The notes under the pieces were generated by a model. That model was not told the origin of the DNA. It ran no database searches and saw only the letters and a list, made by a program, of their open reading frames with translations. From JBHJGP01 sp050331695 (GTDB taxonomy: Bacteria > Pseudomonadota > Alphaproteobacteria > Geminicoccales > Geminicoccaceae), in contig JBHJGP010000016.1 of assembly GCA_050331695.1 (NCBI GenBank), forward strand, positions 129,460-193,459: a stretch of DNA of 64,000 bases, read 5' to 3'. The translations under genes were made by a program, and so were the position numbers. Every line of letters starts with the position of its first letter. Position 1 is the first letter of the stretch. Below are positions 1-7,999 of the stretch, one piece after another.

Positions 1-45
1 CCGCTCGCGCCTAGGGTCGCATCCGCCAACCAGGGACCGCAATTG

Positions 46-531
46 ATGACCGCAATGCACCGCAATCACCGCGCCATGGCCGCCTATGGCCAGGCGAGCC
101 AGACCCTGCCGCCCGCCCAGCAGCTGGTCGAGCTGTTCGATGGCATGGTCCGTCAGCTTCGCCGGGCGAAAAACGCGATCCAGGCCGGCGACATCGAGGG
201 CCGCTTCTTCGCTACCGAGAAGGTCGCCCGGGTGATCGACGCGCTCCAGGCCTGTCTCGATCACGAAGCCGGCGGCGACATGGCCCGCCAGTTGGACCGC
301 TATTATTCCTTCCTGCGCCATCGCCTGATGGAGCTGAACGCGAAGAACGACCCGGCCGTCTGCCAGGATCTCATGGACCGTCTCGGTGATATGCGGAGCG
401 CTTGGGAGCAGATCGCGGCGGGCGCGGTCGATGCGGATCTGGCCGGCGCCGGCCAGGCGCCAGGCAACAACGAAGGACCCACCGCCGGTGCCGGTCATCG
501 TCAGCTGGCGGTGGCAGCGGTCTCCGCCTAG
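46..531 (+). CDS. fliS: FliS-like flagellar export chaperone
   Basis: FliS proteins bind newly made flagellin in the cytoplasm and hold it unpolymerised until export. The N-terminal part (about residues 10-125) has the family pattern: an AYGQ segment, then a helix like QQLVELFDGMVRQLRRAK, and later helices with DRYYSFLRHRLMELN. The last ~35 residues are Ala/Gly/Pro-rich and go beyond the usual helical bundle. A TTG lies just upstream at 43, but ATG at 46 follows an AGGGA sequence at suitable distance. The gene stands alone ahead of dnaK, with no other flagellar gene in the window; any flagellar partners would lie to the left. The family call is by pattern only and is moderately sure. Confidence 0.72.
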   Translation: MTAMHRNHRAMAAYGQASQTLPPAQQLVELFDGMVRQLRRAKNAIQAGDIEGRFFATEKVARVIDALQACLDHEAGGDMARQLDRYYSFLRHRLMELNAKNDPAVCQDLMDRLGDMRSAWEQIAAGAVDADLAGAGQAPGNNEGPTAGAGHRQLAVAAVSA

Positions 532-644
532 GACCTATCGCAAGGGCCCTGGTTGCCGCCGGGGCCCGGGTCCCGATCGCTCGCCCGGCTGATCCGGGAA
601 CCATCTGACAAGAACGCGCCAGCCGGCCAATCCGGTCGCTCGCG

Positions 645-673
645 GTTGCGGGGGCCCGGTCACCTCCCTATAT
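645..673 (+). promoter_or_regulatory. Candidate dnaK promoter
   Basis: GTTGCG at 645-650 and CCTATAT at 667-673 are separated by 16 bases. This resembles the alphaproteobacterial heat-shock (RpoH) promoter form with a CTTG-type -35 and a CYTATNT-type -10, and would leave a leader of roughly 130 bases before dnaK. It is a visual match only, and the -35 is imperfect. The rest of the 532-805 gap shows no gene and no CIRCE-type inverted repeat. Confidence 0.3.
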
Positions 674-805
674 GCGCTTCAACCGAGCGCTGTCGCTGCC
701 CCGTCTGATCAGGTCTCTTGCGCCTCGTGACGCCAGGACATTGGTCAGGGTCGCGCTCGTTCCCAGCTAACGTGTGGTGCGCTTCCGGCGCGAGGGTTTT
801 TGGCT

Positions 806-2725
806 ATGAGCAAGATTATCGGGATCGATTTGGGCACGACGAACAGTTGTGTCGCGATCATGGAGGGCAAGAATGCCCGCGTGATCGAGAATGAGGAGGG
901 GATGCGGACCACGCCGTCGATGGTCGCATTCACCGAGGACGACGAAACACTGGTGGGTATGCCGGCCAAGCGCCAGGCGGTGACCAACCCGGAAAACACC
1001 TTCTTCGCGGTCAAGCGCCTGATCGGCCGCCGCTTCGATGATCCGGTCGTCAGCAAAGACGCCGACATGGTGCCCTACAAGATCGTCAAGGCGGATAATG
1101 GCGACGCCTGGGTCGAGAGCCGCGGCAACAAGATGGCGCCCAGCCAGATCAGCGCTCAGATCCTGAAAAAGATGAAGGAGACCGCCGAGCGCCACATCGG
1201 ACAGACGATCACCGAGGCGGTGATCACGGTGCCGGCCTACTTCAACGACAGTCAGCGCCAGGCGACCAAGGACGCGGGTAAGATCGCCGGGCTCGAGGTG
1301 AAGCGGATCATCAACGAGCCGACGGCGGCGGCGTTGGCTTACGGTCTCGACAAGCGCGAAGGCCAGACCATCGCCGTCTACGATTTGGGCGGCGGCACGT
1401 TCGACGTGTCGATCCTCGAGATCGGCGATGGCGTCTTCGAGGTCAAGTCGACCAACGGCGACACCTTCCTCGGCGGCGAGGATTTCGATCTACGCCTGAT
1501 CGATTACATGGCCGACGAGTTCAAGAAAGAGAATGGCATCGATCTCCGGGGTGACCGGCTAGCCCTGCAGCGCCTGAAGGAGGCCGCTGAAAAGGCCAAG
1601 ATCGAGCTGTCCTCGACCGTCAACACCGACATCAATCTACCGTTCGTCACCGCCGATCAGTCCGGGCCCAAGCATCTGACCATGAAGATCAGCCGGGCCA
1701 AGCTGGAAATGCTGGTCGACGATCTGATCAACCGCTCGCTGGACCCTTGCAAGAAGGCGTTGAAGGATGCCGGCCTCTCGGCCGGTGACGTCGACGAGGT
1801 CATTCTGGTCGGCGGCATGACCCGCATGCCCAAGATCAAGGAGACGGTCAAAACCTTCTTCGGCAAGGAGCCCCATGAGGGGGTCAATCCAGACGAGGTT
1901 GTGGCGATCGGCGCCGCCATCCAGGCGGCCGTGCTTGCCGGCGACGTCAAGGACGTGCTGCTGCTCGACGTGACGCCGCTCTCGCTTGGCATCGAGACGC
2001 TCGGCGGCGTGTTCACCCGGATCATCGACCGCAATACGACCATTCCCACGAAGAAGAGCCAGGTGTTTTCGACCGCCGAGGACAATCAGAACGCGGTCAC
2101 CATCCGGGTCTTTCAGGGCGAGCGCGAACTGGCGGCGCAGAACAAGGTCCTGGGTCAGTTCGATCTGGTGGGCATACCGCCGGCGCCCCGGGGCGTGCCG
2201 CAGATCGAGGTCACTTTCGACATCGATGCCAATGGCATCGTCAACGTGTCGGCGAAGGACAAGGCGACCGGCAAGGAGCAGCAGATCCGGATCCAGGCGT
2301 CGGGCGGCCTTTCCGACGACGAGATCGAGCGGATGGTTCAGGAAGCCGAGGAGAACGCGGAGGAGGATCAGAAACGCCGCGAGCTGATCGAGGCTCGCAA
2401 TCAGGCGGACTCCCTGATCTATTCCACCGAGAAGTCGCTCGGCGAGCATGGCGATAAGATCGAGGCGAGCGAGAAGACCGCCATCGAGGAAGCGGTCGCC
2501 GCGCTCAAGACCTCGCTGGAATCGGAAGATCTCGAAGACATCAGGGCCAAGACCCAGACCCTGGCCCAGGTGTCCATGAAGCTTGGCGAGGCGATGTACA
2601 AGGCCCAGGCTGAGACCGCCGGTGAGCCGGGCGAGGGTGACGGTGATGGCCCCGGCGCCAATGACGACGGTGTTGTCGACGCCGATTTCGAAGAGGTGGA
2701 CGACGACACCAAGAAGTCGGCTTGA
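806..2725 (+). CDS. dnaK: Molecular chaperone DnaK (Hsp70)
   Basis: ATP-dependent Hsp70 chaperone that binds exposed hydrophobic segments of unfolded proteins, working with DnaJ and GrpE in the cytoplasm. The N-terminus reads SKIIGIDLGTTNSCVA (phosphate-binding loop). Further Hsp70 signatures are IAVYDLGGGTFDVSIL and VILVGGMTRMPKI in the ATPase domain, followed by the beta-sandwich substrate domain (LLLDVTPLSLGIETLGG) and a helical lid ending in an acidic tail (VDADFEEVDDD). The length of 639 residues is normal. ATG at 806 gives the standard N-terminus; an in-frame TTG at 800 would add only two residues. dnaJ follows on the same strand after a 183-base gap that holds a hairpin. Confidence 0.98.
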   Translation: MSKIIGIDLGTTNSCVAIMEGKNARVIENEEGMRTTPSMVAFTEDDETLVGMPAKRQAVTNPENTFFAVKRLIGRRFDDPVVSKDADMVPYKIVKADNGDAWVESRGNKMAPSQISAQILKKMKETAERHIGQTITEAVITVPAYFNDSQRQATKDAGKIAGLEVKRIINEPTAAALAYGLDKREGQTIAVYDLGGGTFDVSILEIGDGVFEVKSTNGDTFLGGEDFDLRLIDYMADEFKKENGIDLRGDRLALQRLKEAAEKAKIELSSTVNTDINLPFVTADQSGPKHLTMKISRAKLEMLVDDLINRSLDPCKKALKDAGLSAGDVDEVILVGGMTRMPKIKETVKTFFGKEPHEGVNPDEVVAIGAAIQAAVLAGDVKDVLLLDVTPLSLGIETLGGVFTRIIDRNTTIPTKKSQVFSTAEDNQNAVTIRVFQGERELAAQNKVLGQFDLVGIPPAPRGVPQIEVTFDIDANGIVNVSAKDKATGKEQQIRIQASGGLSDDEIERMVQEAEENAEEDQKRRELIEARNQADSLIYSTEKSLGEHGDKIEASEKTAIEEAVAALKTSLESEDLEDIRAKTQTLAQVSMKLGEAMYKAQAETAGEPGEGDGDGPGANDDGVVDADFEEVDDDTKKSA

Positions 2726-2750
2726 CGTTTGCCCTTAAGCTTGGTGGTAG

Positions 2751-2779
2751 ACGCCGGATGCTTTTTGCATCCGGCGTTT
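2751..2779 (+). terminator. Hairpin between dnaK and dnaJ
   Basis: A perfect 11-bp stem, ACGCCGGATGC (2751-2761) pairing with GCATCCGGCGT (2767-2777), closes a five-T loop and is followed by TT. The downstream T run is short, so this may be a partial terminator or a 3' stability hairpin that lets dnaK be expressed more than dnaJ. Confidence 0.7.
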
Positions 2780-2842
2780 CGCTGTCCGGTGCCGAGCTTC
2801 GGCGACGTGGCGAGGTCCCGGACGAACGCCGTTTGCGATTGG

Positions 2843-2892
2843 CTTAACGTCGACTTAACGATCAGGACCTAGACCCTCGTCCATGCGAGGGT
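2843..2892 (+). promoter_or_regulatory. dnaJ leader: CTTAACG direct repeat and hairpin
   Basis: CTTAACG occurs twice (2843-2849 and 2854-2860) around TCGA, giving a near-palindrome centred on GTCGAC. TTGCGA at 2833-2838 could serve as a -35 with TAACGA (2856-2861) as a poor -10. Just downstream, ACCCTCG (2873-2879) pairs with CGAGGGT (2886-2892), a perfect 7-bp stem ending 16 bases before the dnaJ ATG. Function is unproven. Confidence 0.3.
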
Positions 2893-2908
2893 GGTTGCCG
2901 GAGCGGTG

Positions 2909-4039
2909 ATGGCGAAGCAGGACTATTACGAGATGCTTGGGGTCAGCAAGACGGCCTCGGGCGACGATCTGAAGCGCGCCTATCGTAAACTGGCGATGAA
3001 ATATCACCCGGACCAGAACCCGGGCGACGCCGCCGCTGAAGCACGGTTCAAGGAGCTGAGCGAAGCCTACGAGGTCCTAAAAGACGACCAGAAGCGTGCG
3101 GCCTACGATCAGTTTGGCCACGCCGCGTTCGAACAGGGCGGCATGGGCGGTGGCCGCAGGGCCGGCGGGTTCGACTTCAGCAGTTTCGCCGATGTCTTCG
3201 ATGATTTGTTCGGCGACGTCGCCGGCGGTGGGCGGTCTCGCGGCGGCCAGAACCGTGGCGCCGATCTCCGCTACAATCTGGAGATATCGCTGGAGGAAGC
3301 CTTCAACGGCAAGAAGGCCCAGTTGACGGTTCCCACCTCCATCGTCTGTGGTCAATGCAACGGCTCCGGCAGCGAGGGCGGCGCGCCGCCCGTCTCCTGT
3401 CCGACCTGCCGCGGCATGGGCCGGGTCCGATCCCAACAGGGCTTCTTCACGGTCGAGCGGACCTGTGCCAGCTGTTCCGGCACCGGCATGATCATTCGCG
3501 ATCCCTGCGGCAATTGTTCCGGCAGCGGGCGGACGCACAAAGACAAAAGTCTCGCCGTCAACGTACCCCGGGGCGTCGAGGACGGCACGCGGATCAGGCT
3601 ATCCGGCGAAGGTGAAGCAGGGCTTCGCGGCGGCCAGGCAGGCGATCTCTACATCTTCATCACGGTCACACCCCATCGGCTGTTCAAGCGGGACGGAACC
3701 AATCTTTATTGCCGGGTTCCGATCCCGATGACGACGGCGGCGATGGGCGGCGACATCGAGGTGCCGACGATCGACGGCCGGCGGATCCGCATGCCGGTGC
3801 AGCCCGGAAGTCAGACAGGCAAGCAGTTCCGGCTGCGCGAGAAGGGCATGACCGAGCTGCATGGCACCCAGCGGGGTGACATGTTCGTCGAGGTGATGGT
3901 CGAAACGCCGGTCAATCTGACGACCCGTCAGAAGGAGCTCTTGCGCGAGTTCGAGCGCGAAGGAGGCGGCCGTCAAAATCCCGAGTCCGAAGGTTTCTTC
4001 TCGAAGGTCAAGGAATTTTGGGGAGAGCTGGGCAGCTGA
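2909..4039 (+). CDS. dnaJ: Co-chaperone DnaJ (Hsp40)
   Basis: Type I Hsp40 that delivers substrates to DnaK and stimulates its ATPase. The order of domains is complete: J domain with the HPD motif (KYHPDQNPGD), a Gly/Phe-rich segment (GGGRRAGGFDFSSFADVFDDLFGD), four CxxCxGxG zinc repeats (CGQCNGSG, CPTCRGMG, CASCSGTG, CGNCSGSG) and C-terminal substrate-binding beta domains. It has 376 residues, as usual. ATG at 2909 gives the standard MAKQDYYE start; the reading frame is open back to a GTG at 2891. It is paired with dnaK upstream. Confidence 0.98.
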   Translation: MAKQDYYEMLGVSKTASGDDLKRAYRKLAMKYHPDQNPGDAAAEARFKELSEAYEVLKDDQKRAAYDQFGHAAFEQGGMGGGRRAGGFDFSSFADVFDDLFGDVAGGGRSRGGQNRGADLRYNLEISLEEAFNGKKAQLTVPTSIVCGQCNGSGSEGGAPPVSCPTCRGMGRVRSQQGFFTVERTCASCSGTGMIIRDPCGNCSGSGRTHKDKSLAVNVPRGVEDGTRIRLSGEGEAGLRGGQAGDLYIFITVTPHRLFKRDGTNLYCRVPIPMTTAAMGGDIEVPTIDGRRIRMPVQPGSQTGKQFRLREKGMTELHGTQRGDMFVEVMVETPVNLTTRQKELLREFEREGGGRQNPESEGFFSKVKEFWGELGS

Positions 4040-4310
4040 GCCCGAGGCGGATGGCCGGTGAGGTGAAAGCCGGCACCGCGAGGATTGCCGCGGTTACGCG
4101 AAAGACCAAGACCGAAAGCGCTTGGTCGAGTTCTGCATCGCTCGGCGCCGGGCCAGTCGTCTCATGACGCCGGCTTACCCATGCCGACCAGCTCAGGTAC
4201 GATTTTCGGCTCACTCCCCTGATTATGGCACGCCCGAAACCCGGTTCTATGAATAGCCGGTCGGCGCCGACACTCTGGGCGGTTCGGCGATGCAGCCTGG
4301 GGAGCTCGTC

Positions 4311-4532
4311 ATGAAAGCCTGGCAGGTCATTTCCGCGCTCTTGTTTCTGCTCGGCGGATCAGTCTTTGGCGTTTGGTATGTCGGGCGATCGCTCGACGGC
4401 GAAATCGCCCGTAACGGTTGGATCGCCCTTGGCGTCGGCGGTGGCCTGACCCTGCTCATCACCGTTCTGCTCATGGCACTGATCTTCATCTCCCGCGCCC
4501 GGGGCTATGACGACCGGGCCGGCAAGCGCTGA
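4311..4532 (+). CDS. Small two-helix membrane protein
   Basis: A 73-residue protein of unknown function, not recognised as a named family. Two hydrophobic segments are visible: residues ~5-25 (VISALLFLLGGSVFGVWYVG) and ~37-60 (WIALGVGGGLTLLITVLLMALIF), joined by a short polar loop, with a basic C-terminus (RARGYDDRAGKR). This predicts an inner-membrane hairpin. TGGGGAG lies six bases upstream of ATG 4311 and favours it over an ATG at 4290. Its 3' end overlaps the odd tail of the convergent SRPBCC gene by 47 bases, which supports one of the two ends being an artefact. It lies 271 bases after dnaJ. Confidence 0.55.
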   Translation: MKAWQVISALLFLLGGSVFGVWYVGRSLDGEIARNGWIALGVGGGLTLLITVLLMALIFISRARGYDDRAGKR

Positions 4533-5307
4533 ACCTCCGTCTGGTCGAACTGCTGCCGATAATCCCGAAGCTGGGCGGTTGGCATGGGTGACCTGGAAAC
4601 ACTGGCGGACCGACCGCCGGATCGGCCTCCGATAAATAACAACTTTCCCCTTCTTCCCGCTGGCCAAGACGAAATGAATGGTGACCCGACGGGGCCGGGG
4701 AAGCGGTCTGCGTCGACGCGCGCCTTCTCGGTCTTCTCTGCGGTGCAAAGGTGCATGGGGTGGTCGCCTTCGTCTGCGGACCGCTGGGTTGCTGACGTAA
4801 GGGGTGCCAGCGCGTTCGCATTTTCTTCTGCTTGCGCGGATGCGGCTGACCCGTCTCGACATAGTGTTTCAGTTCCTCCTGGGCGTTGCCGAGGACTCTG
4901 CCCATCTGCAATCTCATCGGTCTCTGCATGATCAAGCCTAGGATCCCTTTGACTTGCATGACCAAGCGCATCGAGAGCCTGGCCTCGTCGCAGTCGACCG
5001 GGTCGTGGGTCCAGATGTTCTTCGCTGAGACAATGAAACCGGGCAGGCCTTCAACGATGTCATAGGTGAAGGAACGCCTGCTCTCGTCGAACTCGACAAA
5101 GCGCTCGACGGTTTTGCCGCCACCGTAAAGATCGCAGACACGGCCGCCGACCGGTCCTCCGGATAACGCGGCGCCGGAGCTTCGTGAGGCCCTGACGTTG
5201 CCGTCCCACCGGTCGATATGCTCGAACTCAACGGCGCTGACTTTCCAGACCTCATCGATCGGCGCGTTAATTGAGATCTGTCTTTCCACGATGACGGTTC
5301 TCGGCAT
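4486..5307 (-). CDS. SRPBCC-fold protein with abnormal C-terminal tail
   Basis: The first ~155 residues look like a START/SRPBCC ligand-binding protein: ISINAPIDEVWKVSAVEFEHIDRW at the start, a central beta region (GGRVCDLYGGGKTVERF) and a long C-terminal helix (MQRPMRLQMGRVLGNAQEELKHYVET). These small proteins bind hydrophobic ligands or aid in their conversion; no specific substrate can be read. After about residue 165 the translation becomes rich in R, P, S and Q with no fold-like pattern, and it runs into the gene on the other strand. A natural stop appears to have been lost by a frameshift near 4815-4830. The likely true product is ~160-175 residues. It lies downstream of the broken methyltransferase and may be co-transcribed with it. 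Confidence 0.6.
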   Translation of the reverse strand: MPRTVIVERQISINAPIDEVWKVSAVEFEHIDRWDGNVRASRSSGAALSGGPVGGRVCDLYGGGKTVERFVEFDESRRSFTYDIVEGLPGFIVSAKNIWTHDPVDCDEARLSMRLVMQVKGILGLIMQRPMRLQMGRVLGNAQEELKHYVETGQPHPRKQKKMRTRWHPLRQQPSGPQTKATTPCTFAPQRRPRRRASTQTASPAPSGHHSFRLGQREEGESCYLSEADPAVGPPVFPGHPCQPPSFGIIGSSSTRRRFSACRPGRHSPGRGR

Positions 5308-5363
5308 TTGTCACGCTTTCTCTTCGCTAGAAAGTTGAGTGGTTCCTTCGATGTTCGCGCCTA

Positions 5364-6190
5364 TCATCCAACAAGAGGCGGTGAACCGAACCTCGGCGCC
5401 GAAGACATACCGCTCTCATAGGCGGCTCGAACGGTTCGGGTGATCTCGGCGCGAACATGGTCTTCCAAAGACTGGAGGTCGTGTCCGATCGGCACGAGCT
5501 TCGCGAGAAACAGGTCAAGATCGGTGTTTTTGAAGGCGCATGGCATATCGATCGATCGCAGCTCGATGTCGGTCCATCCGCTTGCGCTCAACACCGCACG
5601 GACATGGTCAGGATTGGCGAGCGAAAAGGGCCCGGGCGCTTCGGGATCGCGAACCGGACCCTTGGGCAGTAACGGCGCCGCTGCACGCTGGGCAGCCGTC
5701 ACGAAGGCATTCTCTTCAGGTCCGCGCCAGACGATGAAAACGAGGCGGGCTCGACCTGAGGCGGCACTTCGGAGATTAGCGAACGCCTTCACCGGATCGG
5801 CGAAGAACATGACCCCGAAGCGTGAGGCGAAAACGTCGAACGTGGCGTTGCGAAACGGATGTTCGGCGACGTCGGCGTGGATGAACTCAATAGGGAGGTT
5901 CGCCGCGAGCGCCCTGGCGCGAGCGTTCAGGATCATCGGCTTGGAGAGATCGATGCCGGTGCATAGGCCGCGCGAGCTCAGCGCTCGCGCGATGGACTGG
6001 GTGGTCGTACCGTTGCCACATCCAACATCGACCACGACCTGGGACGAAGCGCAACGACGGCATCAACCAACAGCTTTTCGAAAGGACGGAGCATTTCGTC
6101 GATGAAATCCTGGGCTTCGACCCAGATGTCACCGGCTGTCCCATTCCAGGTTTCGAACTGTTCGTCTTGAAGAGCGGCGCGTGACGTCAT
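5364..6190 (-). pseudogene. Class I SAM methyltransferase, frameshifted
   Basis: Two reading frames make one protein. Residues 1-~51 (MTSRAALQDEQFETWNG...) start at 6190. The rest begins at the SAM-binding motif I, VVDVGCGNGTTT, followed by GIDLSKPM (motif II region) and ADVAEHPFRNATFDVFASRFGVMFF. The shift falls at the GGG at 6041-6043: one extra G/C there would read ALRPQVVVDVGCGNG without a break. The intact product would be ~275 residues, a UbiE-like methyltransferase of unknown substrate. Its start faces the MerR-type gene, and the SoxR-box-like palindrome sits just where a MerR-family protein would act on its promoter. It could be real decay or a sequencing error in a homopolymer. Confidence 0.8.
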
Positions 6191-6233
6191 ATTTTACCTC
6201 AAAACCCTCTTGATTTTTAGGCGTCTTTGTCGG

Positions 6234-6264
6234 AGCCTGCCACTTCAAGTCAACTTGAGGTCAA
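6234..6264 (-). promoter_or_regulatory. MerR-type promoter with SoxR-box-like operator
   Basis: The plus-strand sequence CTTCAAGTCAACTTGAGG (6243-6260) matches the E. coli SoxR box at 16 of 18 positions. Read on the minus strand, TTGACC at 6264-6259 is a good -35, followed by a 19-base spacer that holds the palindrome and then CAGGCT (6239-6234), a poor -10. A stretched 19-base spacer with the operator inside it is the hallmark of promoters activated by MerR-family proteins. It points toward the methyltransferase gene, 44 bases before its ATG. Confidence 0.65.
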
Positions 6265-6273
6265 GGGCAAAAT

Positions 6274-6726
6274 TTGCTCGATATAGTCGAGGTTTCGAAA
6301 CGCAGCGGTCAGCCGGCATCGACGTTGCGCTACTATGAGGAACGGGGCCTCATTCAATCCGTTGGCCGGCGCGGGCTGCGACGCGTCTTCGAACCCTTGG
6401 TTCTTGAACGCCTTGCTCTGATCGCGCTGGGTCGGGCGGCCGGCTTTTCGTTCGACGAAATCGCGAAAATGTTCCCGGACAGCTGCGGATTGAGCATCGA
6501 TCGCGCTAAGTTGCGGGCGAAGGCGAACGAACTTGACAAGCAGATCAAGAGGTTGACCGCGATCCGGGACGGGTTGCGCCACACGGCTGCCTGTCCCGCC
6601 ACCAGTCATATGGATTGTCCGAATTTCCGGCGCGTGGTGACCGCAGCGGGCCACGGCCTCATTCCGCCGTTGCCGCCGAAACAGCATCCGCGTCGAAGGC
6701 GTTCTGTTCTTTCCGAACGGGGCTAG
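6274..6726 (+). CDS. MerR-family transcriptional regulator
   Basis: The N-terminal winged-helix DNA-binding domain is typical of MerR: IVEVSKRSGQPASTLRYYEERGLI, then the wing and the F-x-x-DEIAKMF helix (residues ~1-70). A long dimerisation helix follows (KANELDKQIKRLTAIRDGL), then a C-terminal loop with Cys107 and Cys115 as CPATSHMDC, the same C-x7-C spacing as the metal-binding loop of CueR. It lacks the four-cysteine iron-sulfur cluster of SoxR. A metal or thiol-reactive signal is therefore inferred, not shown. The start is TTG at 6274, 13 bases beyond the SoxR-box-like operator shared with the divergent methyltransferase. The last ~20 residues are basic and poorly conserved in look. Confidence 0.85.
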   Translation: MLDIVEVSKRSGQPASTLRYYEERGLIQSVGRRGLRRVFEPLVLERLALIALGRAAGFSFDEIAKMFPDSCGLSIDRAKLRAKANELDKQIKRLTAIRDGLRHTAACPATSHMDCPNFRRVVTAAGHGLIPPLPPKQHPRRRRSVLSERG

Positions 6727-6965
6727 AGGCTTTTCCCCAACCTCGATCTCGGCCGGCGGCTACGCCAGCGCTATCAAACGACAAACTTCGCCCCGGGCTC
6801 GCTCCTGGCGGCCCGGCAAGTGGTCGGGAGCTTCAAGGAATAACGCTTCGGCTTGTCCCGGATCAAAGCGTGCTTCGTTTTCTTCGTGCGACGAATGAAC
6901 TGCCGCCTCTGGTCGCCGACCGAGCCATTGGTCAGCGCCCGCCGCAAACCGACAGAAGAGGACCG

Positions 6966-7385
6966 ATGATGTTGTACACGAAAATCATGGTGCCAGTGGA
7001 CCTGGTCCACGCTGAAAGCCTGGACAAAGCGCTCAAAACCGCCGGCGACCTGGCGAAACTCTACGACGCTTCAGTGACTTACGTCGGTGTGACGTCATCG
7101 GCGCCGGGGAGCGTCGCCCATTCTGCGGAAGAGTTCGAGACGAGATTCCAGCAATTCGCGGACCAACGATCCAGGGCCCACGGTGTTGAAGTCGCGGCCA
7201 AGGTTTTTGTCAGCCATGATCCAGCCGTGGAGCTTGACCACCTTTTGTTCAAGGCCATCGATGAAACCGGCGCCGACTTGGTCGTGATGGCCTCGCATAT
7301 GCCGGGACTGGCCGAGCATCTGTTCGCTTCCAATGCCGGATACATTGCATCCCATGCCAAGATCTCAGTGATGGTCATCCGCTGA
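6966..7385 (+). CDS. Universal stress protein (UspA family)
   Basis: A single Usp domain of 139 residues. It opens with the family pattern YTKIMVPVDLVHAESLDKAL and ends with ETGADLVVMASHMPGLAEHLFASNAGYIASHAKISVMVIR, close to the ATP-binding G-x2-G-x9-GS region, although the glycine/serine pattern is degenerate here (MPGLAEHLFASNAG), so nucleotide binding is uncertain. Usp proteins are made under stress; their exact roles vary. AGAAGAGG just upstream supports the ATG pair at 6966/6969; the frame is open much further upstream but that stretch looks non-coding. Confidence 0.85.
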   Translation: MMLYTKIMVPVDLVHAESLDKALKTAGDLAKLYDASVTYVGVTSSAPGSVAHSAEEFETRFQQFADQRSRAHGVEVAAKVFVSHDPAVELDHLLFKAIDETGADLVVMASHMPGLAEHLFASNAGYIASHAKISVMVIR

Positions 7386-7430
7386 AGAGCCTGATCAAGC
7401 CAGCGATTTTCGTCGACCGCGGCCGACGGG

Positions 7431-7889
7431 TCAGACCTCAGTACCAGCGACTGCGATCTCGTAGAGCTTGAACCGGGATTTTTTTGCCAGGCGGTCATAC
7501 AGGGTGCGCGCCCGGTAATTGTCTTCGGCCGTCAGCCAGCGGACACAAGACCAACCGCGCTCGCGGGCGATCGCACCTACCCGCTTCAGCAAAGCCTCGC
7601 CGATCCGCCGGCCCCGAGCATCACTTCGCACGAAGAGATCATCCAGAAAGCCGATTTCCTGGCCCTGGAGAGGGCGGCGCATGGCGCGATAATGGGCCAG
7701 CCCCAGGATCGCCTCGCCATCGGTTGCCAACAGACCTTCAAGCGGATGCGCCTCATCGTGGAGCCACGCCCACACGGTTTGGAGCGTGGCGTCGGTGATC
7801 GGCACGGCGTAAAACCCGGCATATCCTCTGTAGAGGCCCTGCCATGCCTCCAAAAAGCGGTCTTCGACCGGGATCACTTGTATATTCAT
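7431..7889 (-). CDS. GNAT-family N-acetyltransferase
   Basis: A 152-residue protein with the Gcn5-related fold. The acetyl-CoA pyrophosphate-binding motif is seen in FVRSDARGRRIGEALL, preceded by the beta strand IGFLDDLFV and followed by WLTAEDNYRARTLYDRLA, as in many small-molecule acetyltransferases. The acceptor substrate cannot be told from the sequence. ATG at 7889 was chosen over an in-frame TTG at 7895. It converges on the universal stress gene with a 45-base gap. Confidence 0.85.
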   Translation of the reverse strand: MNIQVIPVEDRFLEAWQGLYRGYAGFYAVPITDATLQTVWAWLHDEAHPLEGLLATDGEAILGLAHYRAMRRPLQGQEIGFLDDLFVRSDARGRRIGEALLKRVGAIARERGWSCVRWLTAEDNYRARTLYDRLAKKSRFKLYEIAVAGTEV

Positions 7890-7999
7890 GGCCAAACACC
7901 CCCAACACCCTGACCGACGCCCCTAGTTTACGATCTTGTACGACAAAGGTTCGTGCGTCCTAACGGATGTTGGAAGCTGATCAGCGCAGTCCTCTCGGA

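Noticed and set aside
1637..2449. Long minus-strand ORF inside dnaK (270 codons)
   Set aside because: Shadow of the dnaK frame in GC-rich DNA; no recognisable domain and dnaK is certain.
4099..4125. GACCAAG/CTTGGTC hairpin after dnaJ as a terminator
   Set aside because: A 7-bp stem exists but there is no T run on either side.
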